64,000 nt of DNA. Source: Chionoecetes opilio. Lineage: Eukaryota; Arthropoda; Malacostraca; Decapoda; Majidae. This document shows positions 1-11,786 of this stretch, in pieces. The position numbers were made by a program, and so were the translations under genes. Under the pieces are notes generated by a model. That model did not search any database, was not told where the DNA came from, and saw only the letters and a program-made list of their open reading frames with translations. Location: assembly GCA_016584305.1 (NCBI GenBank), contig JACEEZ010024141.1:109060-173059 (forward strand). Direction: 5' to 3'. Position 1 is the stretch's first letter. Each line of letters starts with the position of its first letter.

Positions 1-590
1 GGAATATTGTCTACATGGTGTGAGTATTACTTGTTACCTGTCATGAATACTGGTGAAGGTGTGATTACTTGTACTCGTGGTGGTGATCCTGTGTGCTGGT
101 GCTAACCGAGGGATAATGCACACACTGATTCATTCATGTCCTTATGTACAAATCAAGACCAGGGTACAGTGACACACAAGGTAAAGCTGGACCATGAATG
201 ATTGAGGACAGTAACACCAAACTTTATTTACAGCCTCTTTATAGGTCCCTAGAAGCTCTACAATACTTATAGTGAAGTAAAAATTGACAATAGAACGAAA
301 CTAAATTTGACATCTTAGTTTAGTCTAGTCTGCACTGATGCCTTTTTTCCTTGAACTTGAACAAAGGGATGGCCACGGCAGGACTTAATTTGCACTTGAT
401 TGCTCCATTGATGGCTACATGTTGCAACCATAAAAATAACTAGGAAAATTGAGTTGGAATCATGGTCTCTGCTATGAATCGATCTTTTGTTTGAATTTGC
501 CTAACCATGTGGGTTGAATTGAGTCGTACATGTCTAACAAACAAGTGTACTCAGAAGTGTACTACTCTCTGTGTATAAGTGTATCTCTCT
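1..590. other. Intronic sequence of ERLEC1, nothing recognised
   Basis: The stretch precedes the first visible ERLEC1 exon and should be intron if the gene extends upstream of the window. I see no coding signal, no clear terminal repeats and no RNA gene in it. Confidence 0.5.
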
Positions 591-593
591 TCC

Positions 594-795
594 TGTTTAT
601 ATTTTTCCCTTTCTACGACTTAATTAAATCTGTTCAAAAGAGGAGTAACAAGACACCTCCCGAACTAAATTAGTCCACCCCCCTTTTTATATTCTCTTAC
701 TGTCTTCTTTATAGGGACTGGTAATTAAGCGGGCATTTTGCTAATTTTTTTTTTTTTTTGTCCTTGGTCTGTCCTTTGTGATGTAAAAAATAAAG
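594..795 (+). repeat. LINE 3'-end fragment, copy 1
   Basis: The sequence (tcttcctgttt... gagtaacaagacacctcccg... ctttatagggactgg) recurs at about 25840-26100 and 38745-38985, and on the other strand at 26875-27095. The better copies translate to a tail with WNSLPVS and HLFKRRVTRHL motifs, which resembles the extreme C-terminus of non-LTR retrotransposon ORF2 proteins. A T-rich tract follows. It is a 5'-truncated, decayed LINE copy in an ERLEC1 intron. Confidence 0.55.
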
Positions 796-844
796 TGTGG
801 ATGTATTGGAGCAGTACTGAGGGGGGGTAATGTTTGGTTGGCAG

Positions 845-979
845 GGCAGCGGCTGGTGGAAGTACGAGTTCTGCCACGGCCGCAAGGTGGAGCAGTACCA
901 CGAGGAACGCGACGGCTCCCGGACCTCCGTTCTGCTGGGCCTGTTTGACGCCGCGCAGCACGGCAAGTGGATGGCCGAG
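845..979 (+). CDS. ERLEC1: ERLEC1 (ER lectin 1), coding exon with start of the second MRH domain
   Basis: Exon of the gene for endoplasmic reticulum lectin 1 (erlectin/XTP3-B), a soluble ER-lumen lectin that binds trimmed N-glycans and works with the SEL1L-HRD1 complex in ER-associated degradation. It opens in phase 0 after a pyrimidine-rich acceptor ending ggcag and ends GCCGAG before donor gtgagg, giving 45 codons. The translation begins GSGWWKYEFCHGRKVEQYHE, which matches the start of the second MRH (PRKCSH-type) domain of vertebrate ERLEC1, including the tryptophan pair, the cysteine and the QYHEE block used in mannose binding. The first MRH domain and signal peptide must lie upstream of the window. 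OS-9 is the only close alternative, but the WWKYEFC-to-QYHE spacing and the downstream exons favour ERLEC1. Confidence 0.88.
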
Positions 980-1536
980 GTGAGGCAGGATTAGTGCAGG
1001 GCTTAGAGAATTACTGGATGGGATCAATTAATTACTTAGAGAATTACTGGATGACATAGACAGTAGTAGCCATGATCTGTTAGGACATTAAGAAAACTGT
1101 CGTCCCCTCTAAGTCCCTTCCCTATTGACGTGTTTGGTGCACAGATGTGATGATCTTGGTTCTGGAATGTAGAAAGCTAATTACTACCAGTTAACAAAGG
1201 AAGGTAGCCAAGTATAACACGATGGATGAGTGAAGCTGACAGGGTGAGTAGGGAAGGAAGGAGTGGTGGATAGCTAAGTCAGGAGAGATGGAAGGTGAGA
1301 TAGCTATAGGTAGAAAAGATGAGAAGGAAGGATGAAGAGTCTCCATGGATAAATAGCAGTAATTTTATTGACAGAGGCTGTTAAAAAGATCCTCAATGTG
1401 TGTATTTTGTACCTAGTTGTGGCATACAGGACCCGAGCTATACTTGGGTGGCCGTGTCTCCGTATCTATATTTATCCTTTTTCCTTTAAACTGATGCAAA
1501 CTTCTTGCCGCTAACACCTCTTTTAGTCCTCCCTTT

Positions 1537-1740
1537 GGGGGAGGCGGTAGCAGAGTGGTTAGCATCTCCGAGTGGCGTTCTCGGTGACCCGAGCTCGATC
1601 CCCGAAGAAAACCAATATTTTTCTTCGCCGTCGAGTGGCCTATGAACACCCACATGCTGCCCATAACTCTACCTTCGATTGCGAGTGCATCAACGGACAT
1701 GGGGGCGGCATGAGCCTCTAATCACAGGCGTCACTATGTC
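1537..1740 (+). mobile_element. tRNA-derived SINE, copy 1 (5' part)
   Basis: Begins ggaggcggtagcagagtggt, an A-box-like RNA polymerase III promoter, followed about 35 bases later by a degenerate B box (gagctcgatcc). The body (acccacatgctgcccat, cggcatgagcctctaatcac) is shared with the copy at 16618. The head resembles a serine or leucine tRNA. The 3' third seen in other copies is missing. Confidence 0.75.
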
Positions 1741-2754
1741 GTATCTGCAATGTTGCATTTGCAGTTGATTTTTTTGTCCCTTAGGTTGTTCGGCATTTCA
1801 GGGTTCAAGGAACACTTTTTCATTTTTCTTATTATTTAACATATCTTTTCCTTCCTTACATATTTCCACATAATAATTATTTCTATACAAAACTACATTT
1901 AATTAATGTTATCACTCCCTATACTTAACACTCCTATTCTTAAACATCCTAACCATTAAACATATCTAAATTGTGCTGCATTTCTACCTAAGTGAGATGA
2001 CTTCTCAAAGACTTAGTGCCATTTACCTTTAATAACCCCATGGTTAGTCAGAGGTATAATGATGCTTTCCCCCTCTGTTACATTACGTTATATAGGGCAA
2101 TCTTTCTTTAAGGTATTTGGAACTACAAGATGTCCTTACTAATATATTTTCCTATACACATTTCTCATTGGTAATTTTCTCACTAAACTCCTCCTCCATC
2201 TGAATATCATTTGTTAATTTTCATTAAGGACACACCTCCACGCCTGTCATAGGCGTACAATTTTTCTCCTTTTCTAGCTACGCCCATATCTGTATTTTCA
2301 CAATATCTTATCAACAATTGGTAATTTGGCTTTCAAGTCCCGCCTTTAGAGGCGTGTTTCAACTTTCCTCTCCTGTCACTGGTCAAGGCCCACAGACCAC
2401 GCCCACAAGTTCCTTTCTCTGTAATATGGGGCTAGGCCTAGTTAAGGTAGGAGAAGCATACATCTGTTTTTCATCTCCCCCAAACATCTGGTTCCAACTG
2501 AGTCCCTAGGTCATTTGCCCTGTCTTTCCTTTCTTCCCTGTATTTACAAGTTTGGGTCCATTGTTATTGCCCTCATGGTGAGTACCAACATACCAACCTC
2601 CTAACAACCAACTTCCCTTGCCTTTTCCTCAAAGCCTTTATTATTTCCCTCTTCTTCCTCATTTATTTATTCTCTCTTTCTCAGTTATCCCTTTCTCCCT
2701 ATCATCTTTATTTCTTATTTTCTTCTTCCCGTCGCGTTGCATGGTATTGCAAAG

Positions 2755-2911
2755 CGGCTGCAACAACTATAAAAATCCTGCCTGCACCACCACGGGCGAG
2801 GGCCAACCATTACAGCCCTCAAGTGAATCTCCAGAGAGCCTACCATCCGAGCTTTAGATGTCACTGCCTACAGGCGCTATAGGCCAAGATGTAAAAAAAA
2901 AAAAAAAAAAA
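2755..2911 (+). mobile_element. tRNA-derived SINE, copy 2 (3' part only)
   Basis: Starts within actataaaaatcctgcctgc and continues through cgggcgagggccaac and aggcgctataggcca to an A tract. The same 3' sequence follows the tRNA-like head at 16618 and 33571. It is a 5'-truncated SINE. Confidence 0.65.
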
Positions 2912-2947
2912 TCCAGGCTTCTATACTTTGAGGAGAAAAACTCGGTC

Positions 2948-3315
2948 AATTTATAGTTTCACCCAACCAACGATTTTCTGATGTGCCTTATGTTTTTCTG
3001 GTGTGTTTTTATGTGTTTTGAATGAATCTGCTAACCGTTTGTCGCAATTTTTTTTTTTTTTTTTTTTTTTGCAAACATGACAACTAAAAAAAAAATTAAC
3101 CTAAACCTAACCTTTACCTAACCTAACCTTTATCTACCTAAAAAAAAAATAACCTTTATCTACCTAAAAAAAAAAATAACCTTTATCTACCTAAAAAAAA
3201 AATATAATAATAATTGCGACATAAACGGTTAGCAGATTCATTCAAAACACACAAAAACACACCAGAAAAACATAAGGCGCATCAGAAAATCGTTGGTTGC
3301 ATGAAACTATAAATT
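2948..3315. repeat. Foldback element with about 110-bp inverted arms
   Basis: The left arm (caatttatagtttcaccc ... gaatctgctaaccgtttgtcgc) is repeated in inverse orientation at the right (gcgacataaacggttagcag ... gaaactataaatt). Between the arms lie a T tract and degenerate units of an aacctttatctacctaaaaa motif. No ORF is present. A related arm sequence (aatctgctaaccgtttctgtcgc) recurs near 44050, so it belongs to a dispersed family. Confidence 0.75.
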
Positions 3316-4011
3316 ATCCAAAAACTCTACTTTTTTATGCTATTCTAACATCTTCCTCTTCTTAATTTTCCCTTGTGTTTCTATTAATATCCAGCCTCTT
3401 TTTCTCCTCTAGATAACAGGGTCTTCTCTGTCAACCTCCTCCAAGTCATTTATTATTTATATAATGTGCTGTGTGTATATGTGTGGTTGTCTCCCCTTTG
3501 CAATGCACTAGAGATGTATAAAGGGCACCATACAGGGAAAGATGAAAGACAAAGAAAACGAGAATGAGATAGGTAGAGATTGAAAGCTAGTAAATCAGAT
3601 AAATAGAGATTGAAGCCTACAATGTACGTATGGTTGAGTGTAATGACTTATTAGAACACTAAGAAATTTATTGTTAGGTTATCAAGAGAGTGAGTGGCCA
3701 GAGATGAAACCCATGACAGAACACTGGAGGTCGTGAAGCCAAGTGTGCTGTGATGACCACTGTGGCTGACCTGCATATTAACAGCCTTATTCTGCTGCCA
3801 CTAAAGCAACAACTGACACACCGACCTGACTTGTGGTGGAGCAGATTGACAATATGATGCTAATTTCTGGAACATGTTGACTGTATAGAGAAGAGAAGAG
3901 GTTACATTTATGGAGTGCAAGTTGACATGATTCACTCTCAAGGTAACAGATGGGGCATTTAGATGATGGACGGTTACCTTTTCAACACTGACTCGGGGAA
4001 TTGTGTTTCAG

Positions 4012-4139
4012 AACCCAGATAAGCTGTACAGGCCAGGCAGGAGGCAGGTGTCCCACTTCTACTCAGGCGGCACGACGTGTGACGTTACCGGACAGCCCCG
4101 CCAGGTGGAGGTGAAGCTCAAGTGTAAAGAGTCCAGCAG
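4012..4139 (+). CDS. ERLEC1: ERLEC1, second MRH domain continued
   Basis: Phase-0 start after acceptor ttgtgtttcag and donor AGCAG/gtgagt, leaving two bases (AG) of a split serine codon. It encodes 42 codons with [20 protein letters not shown] and VKLKCKES, the C-terminal half of the MRH fold. The cysteine in TCDVTG and the one in KLKCKE are the conserved disulfide-forming residues of the family. The preceding intron is 3,032 bp and carries SINE and foldback repeats. Confidence 0.9.
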
Positions 4140-5390
4140 GTGAGTTGTGAGGCAGAGCTTGGGGGTGTGAGGTGCCTTGCAGGTGACCAGTGTAGGGTGG
4201 GACACACCTCAGACAGTCTGTTCCAATCTATACTGATGCCCATTCCCTACAACTCCCTCTCTCAAGGGGGTGGCCGTGGTAGAACATTCTCCCTTTGTCG
4301 TCTCCCTGTCCATACACCTCACTCTTATATCTTGCAGTCCTCTCACTCCTACAGAACCTCAGATGATTGAGATTTTCTTGTGAACATTATGAAGCATTGT
4401 GACCGGTATCTTTTAAGGTCACATTTGTTGTTTGTAGACTACATGGTAAGATTTGGTCATATCAGCATTAGTCAGTCATAAAAAAGGACATACAGTCAAC
4501 CCTCAATTTAACGGACTAAAAGGGGGGGAGAAGTGGTCCGTTAAAGCCGATTGTCCGTTAGAGCGAGGGTATTTTCCCAAGGGTGTAAAAATATGGGAAA
4601 AACTGGAAAAATTGTGAAATAATCACAAACTCAACCAGACTGTGTAGCTATGTTGGGAGGTAAACAGTGACTGGCGCTACATGCTGGATTTGGTAATCTC
4701 CTACACGCTGAGAAATAAATGAGAAATAATCACAAACACAACAGACTGTGTAGCTATGTTGAGAGGTAAACAGTGACTGGCGCTACATCAGGATTGGAAT
4801 CTCCCACGACTGGTTCGGATAATATCTGAGATTGGTGAGTAACAGTATCTACACAGGACTGCCATTACTGTTGGGATGCTATGATAATATCATGTATTCT
4901 GCTTGTATGCTATGAAATATCATTATTCTAGGTGAATGTAGACATAGAATTGCATTTTAATGGCTATTATTTATACATATGAGTAAAGATATGAAAATAC
5001 AAGCAAGGCACTCATCCACGCTTGGCAGCACGGCCACGGCAGCAGCAGCAGCATCATGAGACATTATAATCACCCCAAAATGAGATTAAAAGGAAGAAAA
5101 AGTCTCCCGTAAAGTGATGAGTTATCCCTAAAATGTTGGTGTTTTCTCTCAGCGTCTGGCTAGTGAAAGGTAAACAAATTATCACAACCAAAAAAAAAAG
5201 GTAAAGAAAAACCTAAAGAAAGGGCTACAGAGTGGCAAAGAAGGAGATATGTGTCAAGCTCGAGCTTGACAGACCTACAAAGCGATACTAAGCAGAAGAG
5301 GTCACAAGAAGAACAACAACAACAAGCCCGACACAGGCTGTGGCTGTCAAAGGTATTGCTTATTATCATGACTTGCTCATTATTATATAC

Positions 5391-6658
5391 TAGCCGCAAA
5401 GCCGCCCTCCGGGCGGACTTTTTGGCTAGCTCCTGCGGAGGGCTATTGGTGGGCCTTCGGCCCACCTCTCGACTCTCCAGATAGCCCCTTCTAACTTTCC
5501 TGAAATCATGGATGTAGAAATGTATGTTATTAAAACCCACCCCAACACCCATAATCACTCACCCATTACCCACCACCACCCATTCACTCACCCCCCACAC
5601 CATTCCTCACCCATCACCCCACCCCCACCCATTATACCCATCACCCACCAACCCCCCCACCTTCACTCACCCATTACCCATCACCATACATCAAGGTTTC
5701 CTCAATTCTCGCAACCCACTTTTTTTCACAATTCTCGCTAAAGCCCCGTCCACACTACCACTCACCACCGTCGGTGCTTGCCGTCGGTGCTTGCCGACGG
5801 GAAGCGCCGTTGCCAGGGTTGTGTCCACACGAACGGTTTTGTTCGGCGGTCAGCGCGCTTCCTGATTTCAAAGTGAGAGTCATGTTTTCTGCATATCGTG
5901 TACTCTCACTCGAGATTATGAAATAACCACAGGAGGTTTAGAAAAACTGACCCAACTATCATCTTCATGACACATTTCTGCATATCATAAGCAAGAAAAA
6001 TATACGAAAACCTTTTTGTGTATTCTAAAAAATATAGCAAAAAGAAATATAAACATTGTATATACATTTTATTTATATACAATATACATTGTGTATAAAC
6101 ATTTTTCTCACTTTTTTGTCTTCAACTCGCTGCAATTTCCCGACCATTTCTCCCATTTAATTTTTGATCACATACTCGTAATCAGCTGACTTTCTTGGTT
6201 CTGATGGTATACAGTACATAGCAATGCAAAACTATCTAGATAGTGAAAACTGCCGATAACTTGAAGCATGTGTTTGGCGCTGACTCGTGAGTGACGGGCA
6301 TGCCCGCCCAATATTAAACCTGCTGAATGTTGGCGGGCAGCGCCGACGGTTAAATTTTGCTCGTCGGCATCGTGTCCACACTGCCACTTTTGAGTGACGA
6401 ACACTGTTCGACGGGAAGCGCCGACGGTGGTGAGTGGTAGTGTGGACGGGGCTTAATAGGCTACTAAAAAAAAAAAAAAAAATTAAAGTGATCGGATCAT
6501 CCCATAAGTGGGCTTAAAATGTTTCCCTGGTCGACCCGGTTCCAAAACTGTGCCATATGATGGGATTCCGCCACAGGGGGCGGCACCTATCGCGGACACA
6601 CAAACAGACAGACAGACAGACACACACACACACACTTTCGCTTATATTACTATATATA
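5391..6658 (+). mobile_element. RTE-like non-autonomous element, split by a MITE
   Basis: The left end (tatactagccgcaaagccgc, then several short GC hairpins) and the right end (repeated cagacagaca, then cactttcgcttatattacta) have the look of the 5' and 3' ends of dispersed RTE-derived elements in invertebrates. No ORF is present. Family assignment is from memory of this terminal layout and is tentative. Confidence 0.4.
5742..6453. mobile_element. TAA-flanked MITE (PIF/Harbinger-like)
   Basis: Inverted ends AGCCCCGTCCACACTACCAC and its complement, continuing for about 35 bp (...TCACCACCGTCGG), with a direct TAA duplication at 5739-5741 and 6454-6456. No transposase. It splits the RTE-like fragment, so it arrived later. 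TWA duplications are typical of PIF/Harbinger. Confidence 0.7.
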
Positions 6659-6886
6659 TTATATGGTTGTGATGAGCTGTTCTATACACGTGTCACTATT
6701 TAGGTAAGTGTAGCACCATGTGTCACCTTAAATAAGGGTGATTTAGGGTGTTGAGGTGACAGGGAGACAGTCTTGCAGCAACCACCCCATAACACTAATA
6801 ATCACTATTTTAAACAATACACACCTTCTACCACTAAATCGCAAGCAACACAGGCTCCTTCCTTATATATCTTAATATCTGATATA

Positions 6887-7554
6887 CAAAGGTGGGCATC
6901 AAACCGTTAATCGTTAATTAACGAAGTTAACATTTTCGTTAACGAAGTTAACTTTGGAAATCATTATCGGACTAATTAACTTCCGTTACATTTAACTTCC
7001 GTTACATTTAACTTCCGTTAACTCAAGTCCGCTAACCCAAAAATTTCATAAAAACCGGTAAACGTTTAAAAGTTTATTATTTTCAGATTTTCAATACAGA
7101 TGTAGTCTTAGCATATTTAATATTGTGTATCTTAGCATATTTTTTTTAGTTTAATACTAATATCTGTGTTTCATTTAAGGGTTCTTTCGCCCTTTTCTGG
7201 CTCTAAAAGCCTTTAAAAACCTAAAACAGGGCCAAAACTATGAAATCAGCCTATTTTAGGTTTTTTTAAAGTTAAAACTATAAAATCTGCCTTTTTTAAC
7301 TAAAGCAAAAAAAAACTAGTTTTTGCGTTCTAAAGCCCTTAAAAAAACCCATAGAGGCTGATTTTATAGTTTTGGCACTTTTGAAAGGTGTTTTTAAGTG
7401 GTTTTAGAGCAAAAACTGATACGTTAACGGTTTATCGATAACTTCCGTTACATTTTTAAAGAATTAACTGATTAACGGTTATCGAAGTTAATTTTTTGGA
7501 TAACGGATTAACGGTTAACGAAGTTAACTTTTTGATTAACGGCGCCCACCACTG
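6887..7554. mobile_element. hAT-type MITE with perfect 8-bp target duplication
   Basis: Ends CAAAGGTGGGC and GCCCACCACTG are flanked by identical ctgatata at 6879-6886 and 7555-7562. Subterminal regions are packed with gttaacg / cgttaac words on both sides. The middle is AT-rich with repeated aaactataaaat phrases. Non-coding. It lies inside element A. Confidence 0.8.
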
Positions 7555-8095
7555 CTGATATATCAAAACTCCTTAAAACCCAAGCATTCCAAAATAAAAT
7601 TAGAAAATAACAAATTATGCTGAGTTGACAGTTCGAGCGGCGATAAGCGGTCTGGCATGTTATTCTTGCCCACAAATTTGTCACGCAAATGGAGTCCGCT
7701 AAATCCGAAGTCCGTTAAATCGAGGGTCGACTGTATATACTTAATGATAGACTTACCATCCATCCTATCGTTCAGAGTGGATAGGAATATGTAGACTAAC
7801 CATCCATCCTATCGTTCAGAGTGAATAGGAATATGTATATTATGTTCATCTTCCAGTTATCACATTTGATTTTAGTACTCATGTTGAAATGGCAAAGTTT
7901 ATTGGCATATATTCTTTATAAAGTAAATACATATTGTAGAGGAAGTATCCCATCTATGTATAGTGAAGGCAGCTGGTATCTGGGACTTTGATGAGGGAAC
8001 GTTTGGTTGTGCTCGCCTCTGTTCATACATGTCAACCTTTCATGTTCCATTCCTCATAACTCTGCCGACCGACCTGTTTCTGAAGTACGTACCTA

Positions 8096-8870
8096 CAGGG
8101 AGGTCCCTTTATACGAGAATTCGGTATACGAGAATCCGATGATACGAGATGTGTAAATTACGGTCTATTTTCAATATACGAGATCGAAATTCCAATGATA
8201 CGACATTCAAACTGGGGTGAGTAAAATTATCAAGTTCAAAATGCGCGCCCTACCACTCCCGGGCTGGACAAAGGGGGATTTGGTTGACCCCAGTGAGGTC
8301 ACCCCTAGTAAGCCGTGACCTGAAGGGTAATTAAGCATATGGCGCGGCCTGACATTTAGGGGTAATTAGCAGGTGTGCAGCCCCAACCTTGGGACCGCAG
8401 TCAGGTCACCCCTAGCAAGGCGTGGTCACCTGAAGAGTAATTAAGCATATGGCCCGGCCTGACTTTTAGGGGTAATTAGCAGGTGTGCGGCCCCAACCTT
8501 GGGACCTCTACACTACCTTCTCTTGTATCACGCGGGTTCCCCTACATTACAACGTCTTTTTTGCTTGTTATGCATGATTTATGTTTAATTAATGTGCAGT
8601 TATGTTATTTTGTGTGCTATTTTCTCTTTCAGAATGCTTTTTCTACAGAATAGGTAGTACAGTGTGGGTAATATAGACGCTGTGTGTTTGTTGTGTTTGC
8701 TATAGTTTATTTTAGCTTGAAAAACAGTTTTTTTTTTTTTTTTTTTTAATTGATGGGGTCCTGGAACCAAACCTATATTTTACCATTAGTTATGTGTTTC
8801 GTTATACGAGATTTCGCTTTACGAGTATGCCAGGTGGAACCTAACTGCTCGTATCTTCGGGACCTCCCTG
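8096..8870. mobile_element. Pogo/Tigger-like element B, copy 1
   Basis: TA-flanked inverted ends CAGGGAGGTCCC and GGGACCTCCCTG. Subterminal ATACGAGA words are repeated about every 17-20 bp on both sides, which may be iterated transposase-binding sites. A LTR-like fragment lies inside. The other copy is at 24320-27838. No transposase ORF. Confidence 0.8.
8275..8510 (-). repeat. Duplicated fragment related to the Gypsy LTR at 57170
   Basis: Two tandem units of about 120 bp each contain gtcacccctag, gtaattaagcatatggc and aggggtaattagcaggtgtg. Read on the other strand they resemble the candidate LTR after 57170 (cttaattaccct, gacctgactggggtgacc). This suggests a decayed, tandemly duplicated solo-LTR piece inside element B. 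Confidence 0.5.
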
Positions 8871-9357
8871 TACCAGAACTCATTGTTACGGGGAAAAAGA
8901 ACACCAGAACCCATTGTTACGGGGAAAAAGAACACCAGAACTCATTATTTCGGCTTTAATGACACTTGTACCACCACAGCAAACAACCACTAGCCTGAGT
9001 GTTGTTCCCACTCCTGAACGCTTGCCGCCACCTGACTACTCCTCAATTATAATAGTCAACGCAGAGGTGCTCTTTTCAATACAGAACAAAGGCAGTTTTT
9101 ATTATCCAAGTCAGATACAAGTTGCTACTAGGTGGGGGGTTTTGCAGCATTTAATGAATTTTGCCTGTATGCTAAAATGTAGTATATGTGGCGATTAAGA
9201 TTAGGAGGGAATGTTGTTAAGGGATGTATTGGTGTATTAGTCTAAAATGACGCACATTACACATACACTTCACTTCCTACAACTTCATATTCATCTTAAC
9301 TTCCACACACTTATTTACTATGTCCAGTATTGATCTTGAGTTTAGTAAATCGTTCGT

Positions 9358-9552
9358 GAATGAATGAGTCAACAGTTAAGTTACTTTGTGAATAGTAATG
9401 AGTCAACAGTTAAGTTACTTTGTGAAGAGTAATGAGTCAACAGTTAAGTTACTTTGTGAAGAGTAATGAGTCAACAGTTAAGTTACTTTGTGAAGAGTAA
9501 TGAGTCAACAGTTAAGTTACTTTGTGAATAGTAATGAGTCAACAGTTAACCC
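9358..9552 (+). repeat. 34-bp tandem repeat, about 5.7 copies
   Basis: Unit agtaatgagtcaacagttaa + gttactttgtgaag. The copies differ only at one or two positions, so the array is young or homogenised. It sits 175 bp upstream of an ERLEC1 exon. Confidence 0.92.
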
Positions 9553-9726
9553 TTTCACTGCTGGACACGGAATATTTTACTGACCGGTCACTGCTGGACA
9601 CTGGGAGACTAATAGATTTGTTCAGGTACTTGACAATATTGACAAGTTTTTGAGGGTTACTTAGTGAATTACCATGTCCTCCGGTGCTGCCACTTACGGA
9701 TGTTCAGATGCATGACCACTTTTCAG

Positions 9727-9880
9727 CCCCAGCTCCATGACGGTGTACCTGCTGGAGCCGCACACCTGCCAGTACGTCCTCGGCGTGGAGACGTCCATCG
9801 TGTGTCCACTGCTGCAGCACGTCGACCCCCTGGGGATGTTCAAGCCGGAGATACTCACCCTCTCGCTGGATGCTGCGCCG
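9727..9880 (+). CDS. ERLEC1: ERLEC1, end of second MRH domain
   Basis: Begins one base into the split serine codon after acceptor cttttcag and ends exactly in phase 0 at GCGCCG before donor gtcagt. It encodes SPSSMTVYLLEPHTCQYVLG followed by VETSIVCPLL, which aligns with the vertebrate ERLEC1 stretch VYMLEPHSCQYILGVES. The two cysteines complete the MRH disulfides. The residues after LLQHVD are less conserved. The preceding intron is 5,587 bp because a 3.2-kb pogo-like element and other repeats were inserted in it. Confidence 0.9.
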
Positions 9881-10635
9881 GTCAGTCTCTCGTGTGTTCT
9901 TGTGACCCTTTGTGTACCTGTCACCTTAGGCTTAATGTTGTGTGTCTTTATATAATAAGCAACAGAGGATGTATGGCATCAAATCAAAGTTTATGGTAAA
10001 GTAGTTGGTAGGAAGAGAGAGTGATGGGAGGGATCAGGTCAGGATATTAAGAGAAAATCAAACCCCAGGAAGATGACTTATAACACCAAAGAGGTTATCA
10101 GCTTCAAATGAGGGGGGAACAAAGTAAAGTATTGAGTAAGAAGAGGTTGACTCTGATGCTTTTGATGAAAGCAATAATTGCAAGTCTGACCTTTTCTCTT
10201 GGAATGTAAGAAGACATTCATGTTCGTTGACACCTGGCATGACAGTCACACTTTTATGGAAGACAGTCCATTGCAATCACCAGCATCATACATTTTCGGT
10301 CAAACCATCATTTCTATGCTAAAAATAAAACAACCTTGAACTGGCCCTTATCGCGTGACCAAGTCATCAAATTGTAATATTTAGATAACTTTCAGACTCA
10401 GTGTCCTTATAACCCTTGAGTTTACTTGTCAGTGGTTTGGGTGCATCCCTGAAGGCCCCAAATGGGATATTTCGTGAGCCACTTTTAAGGGTACGCGAGA
10501 CATTTTGTCAAAATATTAATATACCTCAGTTTTCTAAACATGCGTACTTTTCTATCTGGGAATGTTAATTAAAATTAGACTGTTAATTAGCATATTTCCC
10601 GGGATGCGCGATATGACTTCTGGCGACTAGACTAT
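9881..10635. other. ERLEC1 intron, no gene
   Basis: Intron sequence between the third visible exon and a LINE fragment. I see no splice-ready exon, terminal repeats or RNA gene. Confidence 0.5.
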
Positions 10636-11786
10636 TATTGGATGTAAGCAGAGGAATTGGCAGTTCTAAATTCTGGCAGGAGTTGAGGGTGGATATAGTG
10701 GGGCTCTCTGAGACGAGGAGGCCTGGCAGTGGCGAGACTAGCAGTGGGGGTTATACCTACTACTGGTCCGGCACGAGCAATGGTCACCGTGTCCAGGGAG
10801 TAGCTATAGGCATCTCCAGCAAACTGCAGCCGTCTGTTGTTGAGGTTACTCCGGTTGATGAGCGTATAATGCGGGTGAGGATGAAACACACTCTGGGTTT
10901 CATGTCTCTTGTTGCATGCAGTGTACGCTCCTACCGAGGTGTGTGAAACTGAAGAGAAGGAATGTTCTACGCCAAACTCGACTCTGTATTAGACCAGTGT
11001 CCTACTCGGGAAACACTCATTGTCTTGGGCGACTTCAATGCTATTACTGGCACTGTGAGAGATGGCTGAGTTATGTGTTGGTCCCCATGGCTCCGGTACC
11101 AGGAACATTAACAGTTCTCTCCTTCTGAATTTTGCGAGGTCCAGAAGGTTGAGAATTGCAGGTTCTTGGTATCAAGAGACCAGAGCTGCACCGCTGGACA
11201 TGGTATAATAATGCCGGAGGGGTAGCTAAGGAGATCGACCACGTACTCGTTAGTACTCGTTGGAGGATCCTGCAGAACTGCAGGGTTTACCGGAGTGCTT
11301 TGCAGCTGCTCACAGACTTGTTGTTGCTACACTTAAGCTTCATGTCAAGTCCAGAAGAATCTCAAGAGGTAACCATATTGTGCTTCATCTTGAGAAGCTG
11401 AAGGACTTGACATGTGCCCATGGGTATGCAGTGGCTGTCTCAAATCGGTTTTGACTCTAGAACTGTGGGATACCTTCAAAAGTGAAACTCTCCAGGCTGC
11501 CAAGGAGTGTATTGGGGAGCGCCCGAGGTCAAGGCGTGGTTTTGTCTCGACAGAGCAACTGGTGAATATCGAGGAGAGTTGCGCATGCCAGGCTTGCTGG
11601 GAACCAGCAAGCCTGGCATGCGCAAGGGGTAGCTAAGGAGGAGAAGGAGTATGTACTAAGGAGGAGTAGCCTGTATAGAGACTCGCGAGGTGACCCCCGG
11701 GAGTGGCGTCGTAGGGTGGGCGAGGCGACGCCCCCCCCCCCCCTGTGGCGTATGCCCCCCATTATTGATGATTGATTGATTGAGGA
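10636..11786 (+). pseudogene. LINE fragment, same family as 29325-32673, internally deleted
   Basis: Begins within the APE-type endonuclease domain (VDIVGLSETRRPGSG, GVAIGISSKLQPSVVEVTPVDE) and follows the full copy through the LGDFNA and HRWTWYNNAGGVAKEIDHVL motifs with several frameshifts. It then jumps to the 3' end (gaggtgacccccgggagtgg ... gattgattgattga). The RT domain is absent. At the deletion joint lies a 22-bp perfect palindrome at 11579-11625. The short tgat-repeat tail matches the other copies. Confidence 0.85.

Larger units (their letters stand above)
4493..7733. mobile_element. Pogo/Tigger-like DNA element A, TA-flanked, carrying nested insertions
   Basis: The ends are inverted repeats (CAGTCAACCCTCAATTTAAC and its partner ending GAGGGTCGACTG), each bordered by TA, the Tc1/mariner-pogo target duplication. 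The subterminal word GTCCGTTA is repeated. No transposase ORF survives. It contains an RTE-like fragment, a TAA-flanked MITE and a hAT-type MITE. A block near 6665-6800 is shared in inverse orientation with element C (about 17395-17560). Confidence 0.75.

Noticed and set aside
5160..5558. 132-codon - strand ORF with a cysteine cluster
   Set aside because: It crosses the end of an RTE-like element and a poly-Q-like complement; no homologous motif.
9541..9640. Possible piggyBac left end (ttaacccttt cactgctgga)
   Set aside because: TTAACCC is present but no matching right end with TTAA was found in the neighbourhood.
10638..11128. Host gene resembling craniofacial development protein 2
   Set aside because: Such names in databases usually trace to LINE endonucleases; the sequence is a copy of the LINE at 29325-32673.
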